Of a stretch of DNA of 15,808 nucleotides, positions 1 through 6,061 are shown one piece after another (within the stretch, counting starts at the first letter, position 1; every line of letters starts with the position of its first letter). Source of the stretch: an uncultured Chloroflexota bacterium (GTDB taxonomy: Bacteria > Chloroflexota > Anaerolineae > Aggregatilineales > Phototrophicaceae); contig CALKIA010000619.1 of NCBI GenBank assembly GCA_937988705.1, forward strand, positions 1-15,808. The letters run 5' to 3'. Under the pieces are notes generated by a model. The model had not been told where the DNA came from and made no database searches. It was given only the letters and a program-made list of their open reading frames with translations. The position numbers were made by a program, and so were the translations under genes.

Positions 1-1008
1 ATCGGCGCGCGTCTTGAATTGCAGGGTCGGATGGAGCAAGGTCGGGGAGTTGATGAAGGTGTTGCGGTGCATTTGACCCATACGCTCGAACTCGGCGTTC
101 TCCAGGCCGGGGATCAGGCGCAGCACGGCTTCCTGCTGACCCCATTTGATGTTCGTCTGGAAACCGACGATGTTGTACAGCGTCCCCGCGACATTATCCT
201 GCCGGAGCTGAACCACCGCGTGCGGTCGACGCCCGGTGCGCGGGTCAGTGAGCCCGACCGGACGCATCGGCCCAAACGCGAGTGCGTCTGCACCCCGCGA
301 CGCCAGCTGTTCGATCGGCAGGCAACCCTCGAAGAAGAGCTTATCTTCGGTCTCGAAGTCGCGCAGCGCTGCCCGTTCCGAGCCGAGCAACCCGTCGATG
401 AAGCGCTCGTATTCGGCCTTATTCATCGGACAGTTGATGTAATCGCCTTCGTCCTCGTCGCCGCGTCCGTAGCGACTGGCGCGGAAGGCGATGCTCATGT
501 CGATGCTCTCCGCCGTCACAATCGGCGCGAGCGCGTCATAAAAGTACAGATACTCTTGTCCGGTGAGGCGGGCGATATCCGCTGCCAGCGTCTCCGATGT
601 GAGCGGCCCGGTCGCGATGATCGTCGGCCCGTCCGGCACGCTGGTCACTTCCTCCCGGATCAACCGGATGCGCGGGTGGTTCAGGAGCGCGTTCGTCACG
701 CTCTCCGCGAACAATTCGCGATCAACGGCCAGCGCCCCACCCGCCGGAACCGCCGCTGTTTCCGCCGCATCCAGCAGCAGCGAGCGCAGCAAATCCAACT
801 CGGTCTTGAGCAGCCCTGACGCCCGGTCGGCCAATTTCGACCCGAACGAATTGCTGCAGACCAGCTCGGCGAGGCGGTCGCTCACATGCGCGCCCGTCGT
901 CTTCTGCGGTCGCATCTCATACAATTCAACCTCGAAACCGCGCTCGGCAAGCTGCCACGCGGCCTCGGAACCGGCCAACCCGCCGCCAACCACCTTCACA
1001 ATCGTCAT
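1..1008 (-). CDS. trmFO: TrmFO, methylenetetrahydrofolate--tRNA-(uracil-5-)-methyltransferase (3' end cut off)
   Basis: This flavoenzyme makes m5U54 (ribothymidine) in the T-loop of tRNAs, using 5,10-methylene-tetrahydrofolate as carbon donor and reduced FAD; it acts in the cytoplasm. Read on the minus strand from ATG at 1006-1008, the frame is open for 336 codons to the window edge with no stop. Family members are roughly 435-470 residues, so the C-terminal quarter lies outside. Visible signatures are an FAD-binding GGGLAGSEAA near residues 8-17, LVCSNSF with Cys51 and FEGCLPIEQLA with Cys229 (matching the two conserved cysteines known from Bacillus TrmFO), and MHRNTFINSP close to the cut edge. 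The upstream 458 bp contain repeats, so it is probably transcribed separately from the TPR gene to its right. The tRNA-Leu in this window carries the U54 substrate position. Identity is secure; older names are Gid and GidA-like. Confidence 0.95.
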   Translation of the reverse strand, partial: MTIVKVVGGGLAGSEAAWQLAERGFEVELYEMRPQKTTGAHVSDRLAELVCSNSFGSKLADRASGLLKTELDLLRSLLLDAAETAAVPAGGALAVDRELFAESVTNALLNHPRIRLIREEVTSVPDGPTIIATGPLTSETLAADIARLTGQEYLYFYDALAPIVTAESIDMSIAFRASRYGRGDEDEGDYINCPMNKAEYERFIDGLLGSERAALRDFETEDKLFFEGCLPIEQLASRGADALAFGPMRPVGLTDPRTGRRPHAVVQLRQDNVAGTLYNIVGFQTNIKWGQQEAVLRLIPGLENAEFERMGQMHRNTFINSPTLLHPTLQFKTRAD

Positions 1009-1466
1009 GCGCTAAATCCCATCCCGCGCGCTCAAGCGCACACTATCGGTCTTGTCTGCATACCAGCACAGAGGGCTGGCAGCTACATAGAATAGCGTGA
1101 AACCACGTTTTATCGTGGTTTCGGAGTTTGGCGGACGCGATAAATCGCGTCCCCACGAGGAAATAGGCGCAACCGCCGGATCGTGTCCCGACGATTAATT
1201 TGGAGCGGACAAGGCAGGCCGGTAAGTGCGTAGAATACCGTGTAAACGGGTTACAGGTCGTTTTTGGGGGTTTGCGGACGCGATAAATCGCGTCCCGACG
1301 AGGAAAATAGTCGCAACCGCCGGATCGTGTCCCGACGATTAATTTGCGACGATGTACCGGATGGAGCGCTAAAGTGGGTTCTCGAAAGAAATCCAAGAAC
1401 ATCCGGCGGGGCGTGTGCCCGAAAATGGGCAGACACACAGGTCAGCCCCGACACTTAAGGGAGAGG
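1009..1466. other. Intergenic spacer with repeats, no gene
   Basis: These 458 bp lie between two minus-strand genes. They hold two direct copies of a roughly 125-145 bp segment (separate entry), a 9-bp stem hairpin with a 6-nt loop at 1099-1122 (gaaaccacg / cgtggtttc), a half-degenerate palindrome at 1207-1220, and a small 5-bp hairpin at 1416-1431. Open frames here run through the repeats and have no protein-like features. The trmFO promoter should lie in the left part, but I cannot point to convincing -35/-10 boxes. Confidence 0.7.
1131..1346. repeat. Two direct copies of a palindrome-bearing intergenic repeat (1131-1202 and 1274-1346)
   Basis: The two copies lie 143 bp apart and differ at only a few positions. 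Each begins gcggac, contains the perfect hairpin ggacgcgataaatcgcgtcc (1133-1152 and 1276-1295; 8-bp stem, TAAA loop), and ends with cggatcgtgtcccgacgatt. Weaker similarity continues upstream of each copy (a tagaata-ccgtg-like stretch near 1089 and 1231), so the duplicated unit is probably longer than the well-conserved core. The same gcggac...gtcccgacga frame recurs with a different palindromic core near 15687-15713. Confidence 0.8.
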
Positions 1467-2711
1467 TTAGCTCAACTCCGCCGCCTGCTGATGATACTGG
1501 CGCACCTTGTCCAGATGCTCTGCGCTGGGCGGCGCAAGCTGAAGGGCTTCCCCATACGCATCGCGCGCCTTCGCAAACTGGCGGAGCGCGAAATAGGCAT
1601 TGCCCAGCACATAGTAGATACGGTAATCGTAGATCGCCTGATCATCCGTTTTGGCGGTTTGCAGCAAACGCTGAATCGCGCTGATCGCCTTCTCGTATTC
1701 GCCCAGTTGATAGCAGCTGCGCGCGATCCGGTAATGCAGCGACAGCTCCCACGGGTGGTACGGGTTAAACTGCAACGCATTCTGGTAGGCGGTAATCGAC
1801 GCAGTGTACTGCGCCGTCTTGAAATACGCGTCGCCCAGCATTTCCTGCGCTCGCGACCACGTCACGTCGATGCCAAACGGGCGTTTGTTGATCTGCGCGA
1901 ATTGCTGCAAATACGTAATGATCTCGCGGTCGCGGCCGCTCATGTGCGACAGCGTTTCCGCCGCCGTGAGCAGAGCATCGCTCAACCCCGGTCGGCCTTT
2001 GACGCCCGCCGCCGTCGCCACATTGATCGCCGTGGCCGCTACTTCGAAGGCCGCCTCGAAATCGTGCATCTCGCGCAGAATGCGACTACGCAGGGTGTGG
2101 ACCTGCACCAGCCACAGACGCGGTTCGGTGTTGGGATAGGTGGCAATCGATTTATTCAGGAATGACAAAGCATTTTTGGGATCGCGATCTTCGTAGAAGG
2201 CGACGAACCCCAGTCGCTCATAGCAATAGGCCGTCAGCGGGGGGATGGTGCTAGGCGTGAGCAAGGCTTGCTGTAAGCAGTTAACCGCATCGATTGTCCG
2301 GTTGTCCGTGAGCAGCACACGCGCCTTTTGATAGAAGATCCAGCCGGCATTTTCATAGGTAGGATGTTCGCTCAGGATTTTCTCGTACGCCAGCAGCGCT
2401 TGCGCTGTATCCGCGCGATCCGCGAAGCCGACGCTCGCCAGTTCAAAGCGGGCAAAATGCGTGTCGGCCAAGAGTTCCAAGTTGCGGGGGATTTCAAACT
2501 GCTCCGGCGCGAGGCTTTGCGCCTTCTGCAAGTCTTCCAAGGCGTCGTCGATGCGAGCGCTGAACAAGCGGGCGCGGGCACGGAGAATCAACATGCGGGC
2601 GCGGCCGTGCAGCGATTGTTCGGAACGGAGCAGACGAGCGATCAGCACCTCTGCTTTCTTGATGTCGCGCTTGAGCAGTAGGTCATCTATCGTCTGTAGT
2701 TGTTCCAGCAT
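1467..2711 (-). CDS. TPR-repeat protein, cytoplasmic, function unknown
   Basis: The 414-residue product has no signal peptide or membrane segment and is almost wholly alpha-helical solenoid. TPR-like units are visible throughout, for example around AYFKTAQYTASITAYQNALQ, SCYQLGEYEKAISAIQRLLQ and AYFALRQFAKARDAYGEALQ in the C-terminal third. Such proteins are scaffolds for protein-protein contacts; the partner cannot be read from the sequence. I chose the ATG at 2709-2711 because a perfect GGAGG (complement at 2717-2721) sits five bases upstream. The longer frame opening at 2810 would start inside a terminator-like hairpin and adds 33 residues that do not look like TPR. It sits downstream of fabF in the same direction, but a 435-bp spacer with a hairpin suggests its own promoter. 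Function is not assigned. Confidence 0.85.
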   Translation of the reverse strand: MLEQLQTIDDLLLKRDIKKAEVLIARLLRSEQSLHGRARMLILRARARLFSARIDDALEDLQKAQSLAPEQFEIPRNLELLADTHFARFELASVGFADRADTAQALLAYEKILSEHPTYENAGWIFYQKARVLLTDNRTIDAVNCLQQALLTPSTIPPLTAYCYERLGFVAFYEDRDPKNALSFLNKSIATYPNTEPRLWLVQVHTLRSRILREMHDFEAAFEVAATAINVATAAGVKGRPGLSDALLTAAETLSHMSGRDREIITYLQQFAQINKRPFGIDVTWSRAQEMLGDAYFKTAQYTASITAYQNALQFNPYHPWELSLHYRIARSCYQLGEYEKAISAIQRLLQTAKTDDQAIYDYRIYYVLGNAYFALRQFAKARDAYGEALQLAPPSAEHLDKVRQYHQQAAELS

Positions 2712-2716
2712 CTCAT

Positions 2717-2721
2717 CCTCC
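2717..2721 (-). promoter_or_regulatory. Shine-Dalgarno that fixes the TPR-gene start
   Basis: On the minus strand GGAGG is followed by ATGAG and then the ATG at 2709-2711, ideal 5-base spacing. It favours this start over the in-frame ATGs at 2810, 2762 and 2729. Confidence 0.75.
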
Positions 2722-2796
2722 GGGGACATACGCAATTTTCGCCCGCTGACTGGATAAATCATCGCAGAAATGTCGCCGTTTGGGTATCCCACAAAG

Positions 2797-2833
2797 ATCA
2801 CGCCGCCCATTCACAGGGAACGGGCGGCGTGAT
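2797..2833 (-). terminator. Hairpin terminator candidate upstream of the TPR gene
   Basis: A perfect 12-bp stem (atcacgccgccc at 2797-2808, gggcggcgtgat at 2822-2833) closes a 13-nt loop. On the minus strand the stem is followed by CTTTGT, a weak T-tract, so it could end transcripts arriving from plsX-fabF. The T-tract is poor, so an attenuator or a plain palindrome is also possible. Confidence 0.5.
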
Positions 2834-2880
2834 TGACCTGATTATCAACTGCAATTATGGATAAGATGAGCCTAGTAACT

Positions 2881-2988
2881 ATTGGTGCTAGTTCGTGGTT
2901 CTAAACGGATGGTATGGGGTCTTCTGTAGGGGCAAGGCATGCCTTGCCCCTACGAAAATCTTCTCTCAAATTGGTAACTAGCACCAAT
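2881..2988. repeat. Nested palindromic element with 13-bp terminal inverted repeats
   Basis: Outer arms attggtgctagtt (2881-2893) and its exact reverse complement (2976-2988) bracket about 82 bp. Inside lies a perfect 28-bp palindrome at 2926-2953, with half-site gtaggggcaaggca. There is no coding capacity. The layout resembles a small non-autonomous mobile element (MITE-like), but no flanking target duplication is obvious. Confidence 0.6.
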
Positions 2989-3002
2989 GGTTAGTAAGCG
3001 TG

Positions 3003-3090
3003 TCCCCTCACCCCCAACCCCTCTCCCACGCAAGCGGGGAGAGGGGAGCCAAACAGGGCATCTGCTGGCTCCCCGAATTCGGTGAGAGTC
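3003..3090. repeat. GC-rich hairpin repeat, copy A, with an extra stem
   Basis: This is a member of the cctcacccc...cccctctccc family. The main stem is cccctctccc (3018-3027) with gggagagggg (3037-3046) and a 9-nt loop. A second, overlapping 8-bp stem pairs ggggagcc (3043-3050) with ggctcccc (3067-3074), so the two stems are mutually exclusive over 3043-3046. A gaattc-containing tail follows, as in the array at 7312-7790. Confidence 0.75.
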
Positions 3091-3146
3091 GGGGGTGGCG
3101 TGAGAGACTCGATCACAGGCGGCGGTGTCCGTGAAATCGGGGGAGC

Positions 3147-4412
3147 TTACGTCCACGCCTTCAGCACGATTGAGGCGTTCTGTCCGCCCAGACCGAAGCT
3201 GTTCGACAGCACGTATTGCAGACCCTTCATCTCGCGGGCGACATTCGGCACGTAGTCCAGATCCAGTTCGGGATCGGGCGTCTCATAGTTGATCGTCGGG
3301 TGGATCACGCCTTCGACGAGGCTCATCACACACGCGATGATCTCGATAGCGCCGGACGCGCCGAGCGCGTGGCCCATCATGCTCTTGGTGGACGAAATCG
3401 CCATGTTATAGGCGTGTTCGCCGAACACGCGCTTGATCGCCAGCGTTTCCATCGCATCATTCGCCTGCGTCGATGTACCGTGCGCATTGATGTACTGGAT
3501 GTCTTCCGGCTGGACATGCGCGTTTTCCAACGCCCAGCGCATCGAGCGCATTGCGCCCTTGCCTTCGGGGTCGAGTGCCGCAATATGATACGCATCCGAC
3601 GACGAGGCATGGCCGAGAATTTCCGCGTAAATCCGCGCGCCGCGCTGGATCGCATGCTGGAGGCTCTCGATCACCATGACCGCGCACCCTTCGCTGAACA
3701 CGAACCCGGAACGGTTTTTGTCGAACGGACGACTGGCCAGCGCGGGGGTATCGTTGAAGCCGGTCGCCAACGCATCCATCGCTTCGAAGCCCGCGATGGC
3801 GTAGTCTTGCAACACCGCTTCGACGCCGCCCGTGATCACCATGTCCGCGCGCCCATTCTTGATGAGTTCGCTCGCTTCACCGACGGCCTGCGTACCCGCC
3901 GCACACGCCGTCGCCGGGGCGATCAGCGGGCCAAGCGTCCGCATGAACTTGCTCACGTAGTGACCGGGCATGTTCGGCAGCGAATTGATCAGCATCAGCG
4001 GATTCGGCTTCTTGTAGCCGGAGGTCTTGTATTTGGTCGTGCTTTGCTCCGACTGTTCGTGGGAACCGAGCGTCGTCCCAATCACGGTGCCGACGCGTTC
4101 GCCTTCTTCTTCGATCATCGCGGGCGTTAGTCCGGCGTCCTGGGTCGCCATCGTCGCCGCCGCCACCGCGAACTGAGAGGCGCGGCCCATGCGGCGCGCT
4201 TCCTTATGCTCGATGAACCTGGTCGGTTCGAACCCGCGCACTTCCCCGCCAATCTGGACAGGAACATGATCAATCGGAATCGTCTCGATGTGCCGGATGC
4301 CGGATGTGCCGGCCTTCAGATTTTCCCACAGCGACTTCACGTCGCCCAAACAGGTGACTGCGCCCATCCCGGTGATGACAACACGGGGGCGACCGTTACG
4401 CAGTAATTCCAT
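3147..4412 (-). CDS. fabF: FabF, beta-ketoacyl-[acyl-carrier-protein] synthase II
   Basis: This thiolase-fold condensing enzyme joins acyl-ACP and malonyl-ACP in each elongation round of type II fatty-acid synthesis. The 421-residue length is normal. The catalytic triad is complete: Cys170 in ATACAAGTQ, His311 in NAHGTSTQAND and His348 in SMMGHALGASG, with Lys343 just before the last histidine and the gating Phe406 in NSFGLGGQN. This Cys-His-His set separates it from FabH (Cys-His-Asn). No in-frame start exists between the ATG at 4410-4412 and the strong AAGGAGG (complement 4441-4447), which is 28 bases away with a hairpin between them. It lies 59 bp downstream of plsX on the same strand, so it is probably co-transcribed. 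Function is secure; assignment to FabF rather than FabB rests on overall resemblance. Confidence 0.95.
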   Translation of the reverse strand: MELLRNGRPRVVITGMGAVTCLGDVKSLWENLKAGTSGIRHIETIPIDHVPVQIGGEVRGFEPTRFIEHKEARRMGRASQFAVAAATMATQDAGLTPAMIEEEGERVGTVIGTTLGSHEQSEQSTTKYKTSGYKKPNPLMLINSLPNMPGHYVSKFMRTLGPLIAPATACAAGTQAVGEASELIKNGRADMVITGGVEAVLQDYAIAGFEAMDALATGFNDTPALASRPFDKNRSGFVFSEGCAVMVIESLQHAIQRGARIYAEILGHASSSDAYHIAALDPEGKGAMRSMRWALENAHVQPEDIQYINAHGTSTQANDAMETLAIKRVFGEHAYNMAISSTKSMMGHALGASGAIEIIACVMSLVEGVIHPTINYETPDPELDLDYVPNVAREMKGLQYVLSNSFGLGGQNASIVLKAWT

Positions 4413-4421
4413 GCTCGTTGA

Positions 4422-4447
4422 GCGGCGAGAATGCCGCCGTCCTCCTT
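4422..4447 (-). promoter_or_regulatory. Distant Shine-Dalgarno plus hairpin in the fabF leader
   Basis: On the minus strand AAGGAGG (complement 4441-4447) is followed by a 5-bp hairpin (gcggc 4422-4426, gccgc 4433-4437, 6-nt loop) and then the fabF ATG. Linear spacing is 28 bases; subtracting the folded 16-base hairpin leaves about 12, which is workable. A structure-dependent start is therefore inferred. Confidence 0.45.
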
Positions 4448-4471
4448 ATCGCTATCGCTCTATCGGTTAAC

Positions 4472-5476
4472 TCAAGCCAGTGTAAAGGTCTTCAGTCCAG
4501 ACTCAATCGACTCGATCACATTACCAGTCACCGCTTTTCGGGCCTGACCAATCGCGTTTTTAATCGCTCTGTCATTGGATCGTCCGTGACCAATAATGAC
4601 AACACCGTTCACCCCCAAAAGGGGCGCGCCACCAATCTCAAATGGGTCGATCATTTTTTGCACGCGGCGAAAAGCGGGTCGCGCCAACACGCCGCCCAGC
4701 TTGGTGATGGTGGTCCGGGTGATTTCGTCGCGCAACTGCATGGCCATGGTGCGGGTGGCCGCTTCAGCCGTCTTGAGGAAGATATTGCCGACAAACCCAT
4801 CCATAACTACGACATCGGCACCGCCCGTCAGCACATCTTTTGGCTCAATATTGCCCACGAACCGAAGTGGCAGATCACGTATGAGCGCCGCCGCTTCATG
4901 GATGAGGGCGGTGCCTTTGCCTTCTTCTTCACCGTTGGAGAGCAGGCCGACGCGCGGATCACTGATCTTTGACGCATTTTGCGCGTAGAGCTTACCCATC
5001 AGCGCGAACTGGGCCAGCCACTCGGGCTTCGAGTCCGCGTTGGCGCCGACATCCAGCAGAATGGGGTTCGCCGTGCCCAGCGGCAGGATCGTCGTCAGCG
5101 CGGGGCGCTTGACCCCCGGGATGCGCCGCAACGTGAACAGCGTGGCAATGCTCAAGGCCGCGCCGGTGTTGCCGGCCGTGACAAACCCATCCGCCTGACC
5201 GTTTTTCACGAGCAGCATGCCAACGTGCATGGACGAATTGGACTTGGCCTTGCCCACCACCGACGGCTTATCTTCCATCGTGATCACCTCGCCCGCATGG
5301 ACGATCTCGATCTTCAAGCCCGCCGTATCATGCTTGGCGAGTTCGGCCTGCAGCTGCTTCTCGTCACCAACGAGGCAGATGGTGTCGTCGGGCCAGGCGC
5401 GCGCCGCCAGCACCCCACCTGCTACATCGGGAGCCGGGTATGTATCACTGCCCATCGCATCCAGGGCGATTCGCAT
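4472..5476 (-). CDS. plsX: PlsX, phosphate acyltransferase (acyl-ACP:phosphate)
   Basis: PlsX turns acyl-ACP and phosphate into acyl-phosphate, which PlsY uses to acylate glycerol-3-phosphate, so it links fatty-acid and phospholipid synthesis at the inner face of the membrane. The 334 residues match the family's usual 330-360. Family hallmarks are the N-terminal MRIALDAMGSD (MGGD in most homologues), VITMEDKPSVVGKAK, GQADGFVTAGNTGA, LLDVGANAD, GLLSNGEEEGKG and VVMDGFVGNIFLKTAE. AAAGGA precedes the ATG at 5474-5476 with normal spacing. fabF follows after 59 bp. In many bacteria fabH, fabD, fabG and acpP lie between these two genes; here they do not. Identity is very likely. Confidence 0.95.
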   Translation of the reverse strand: MRIALDAMGSDTYPAPDVAGGVLAARAWPDDTICLVGDEKQLQAELAKHDTAGLKIEIVHAGEVITMEDKPSVVGKAKSNSSMHVGMLLVKNGQADGFVTAGNTGAALSIATLFTLRRIPGVKRPALTTILPLGTANPILLDVGANADSKPEWLAQFALMGKLYAQNASKISDPRVGLLSNGEEEGKGTALIHEAAALIRDLPLRFVGNIEPKDVLTGGADVVVMDGFVGNIFLKTAEAATRTMAMQLRDEITRTTITKLGGVLARPAFRRVQKMIDPFEIGGAPLLGVNGVVIIGHGRSNDRAIKNAIGQARKAVTGNVIESIESGLKTFTLA

Positions 5477-5806
5477 AGTTAATCCTTTGCTTGCGTGCTT
5501 GAGCTTCCGGGACTTGCCCTGAAGCCGGGAGACGAGTCAAGCCTCATCCATACAAAAACCGAACAAGAACCGGCCTGAAATCGAACACAACCGGGCAAGA
5601 ACCGATTTTGACCGCTTGTTCACCCTACATGGATGCAGGGCGGTGGCGGTCAACCGGAAAGTCACCTGCTTGACATTTTTGCGTGCGAAGTGTACCGGAA
5701 ATCCGCCCGGCAACAAAGGTAGATAAGGAGCAGATTTCCTGACTGGATGAGCGGGAGTCAGGCATTGACACGGGAGGCGACTTCGGTATAATACGCTTAT
5801 ATTCAC
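5477..5806. other. Divergent promoter spacer, plsX / tRNA-Leu
   Basis: This 330-bp spacer lies between divergent transcripts. It contains the tRNA promoter (5765-5792), an inverted repeat just upstream of it (cctgact 5738-5744, agtcagg 5756-5762), and two imperfect direct copies of an accg..caagaaccg motif between about 5558 and 5605. The plsX promoter must be here on the minus strand, but I could not identify its boxes. The minus-strand frame crossing into the tRNA is the antisense of the tRNA, not a gene. Confidence 0.6.
5765..5792 (+). promoter_or_regulatory. Near-consensus housekeeping-sigma promoter for tRNA-Leu
   Basis: Perfect TTGACA (5765-5770) and perfect TATAAT (5787-5792) are separated by 16 bp. 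The expected start point, about 5799, leaves a leader of only some 8 bases before the mature tRNA 5' end at 5807. Confidence 0.85.
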
Positions 5807-5887
5807 GCCCCGGTGGCGGAATGGCATACGCAGCAGCTTGAGGGGTTGTGCCCTATGGGCGTGGAGGTTCGAGTCCTCTCCGGGGCA
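5807..5887 (+). tRNA. tRNA-Leu (anticodon GAG)
   Basis: A full cloverleaf can be drawn. The acceptor stem pairs GCCCCGG (5807-5813) with CCGGGGC (5880-5886), with discriminator A at 5887. The D stem is GCG/CGC, and the anticodon stem pairs GCAGC (5833-5837) with GTTGT (5845-5849), with two G-U pairs. The loop TTGAGGG gives anticodon GAG (5840-5842), reading CUC/CUU leucine codons. A long variable arm (gccctatgggc region) marks class II. The T stem is GGAGG/CCTCT with loop TTCGAGT, where the first T is U54, the TrmFO target. CCA is not encoded. Confidence 0.95.
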
Positions 5888-5892
5888 AGTAG

Positions 5893-5925
5893 AAAACATC
5901 CATCCATGATGGATGTTTTTGTTTT
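5893..5925 (+). terminator. Rho-independent terminator after tRNA-Leu
   Basis: A perfect 12-bp stem (aaaacatccatc 5893-5904, gatggatgtttt 5908-5919) with a 3-nt CAT loop runs into tttttgtttt (5916-5925). It lies six bases past the tRNA. Confidence 0.9.
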
Positions 5926-5996
5926 CGGTGACTGCCAGCCGCGCGATTTTGTTATCTTTTGTCTTAGTTTCCCCCCTATTTCCGAATTTTCTAAAC

Positions 5997-6026
5997 TTGC
6001 CGATGACGCACTATCCGTTGTACACT
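5997..6026 (+). promoter_or_regulatory. Weak promoter candidate for the TPR-like membrane protein
   Basis: TTGCCG (5997-6002) and TACACT (6021-6026) lie 18 bp apart, about 36 bp before the start codon. Each box matches consensus at four of six positions, so this is only a candidate. Confidence 0.3.
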
Positions 6027-6061
6027 CCAAGAGAGTAATTGCCACCGGAGGATACGCACGC

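Larger units (their letters stand above)
2712..3146. other. Intergenic spacer between TPR gene and fabF
   Basis: This 435-bp stretch has no credible gene. From left to right it holds the TPR-gene ribosome-binding site, a GC-rich terminator-like hairpin (2797-2833), a nested palindromic element (2881-2988), and hairpin repeat family copy A with a second stem (3003-3090). A promoter for the TPR gene should lie within 2722-2900 on the minus strand, but I see no strong consensus boxes. Confidence 0.65.

Noticed and set aside
19..819. Plus-strand 266-codon frame at the left edge
   Set aside because: It lies opposite trmFO, whose motifs are unmistakable, and shows no recognisable domain.
1099..1122. 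Hairpin as a rho-independent terminator for the TPR gene
   Set aside because: The stem is good, but no T-tract follows on the minus strand and it lies about 350 bases past the stop codon.
1043..1438. Minus-strand frame through the 1131-1346 repeats
   Set aside because: Its protein is internally repeated only because the DNA is; no ribosome-binding site or domain is seen.
5537..5899. Minus-strand 120-codon frame ending over the tRNA, with an N-terminal part rich in GEDSNLHAH-like residues
   Set aside because: Its first 30 residues are the antisense translation of tRNA-Leu, a well-known false protein in databases.
5813..6061. Upstream extension of the TPR-like membrane protein frame
   Set aside because: It would start inside the tRNA acceptor stem and cross its terminator; a good GGAGG stands before the ATG at 6062.
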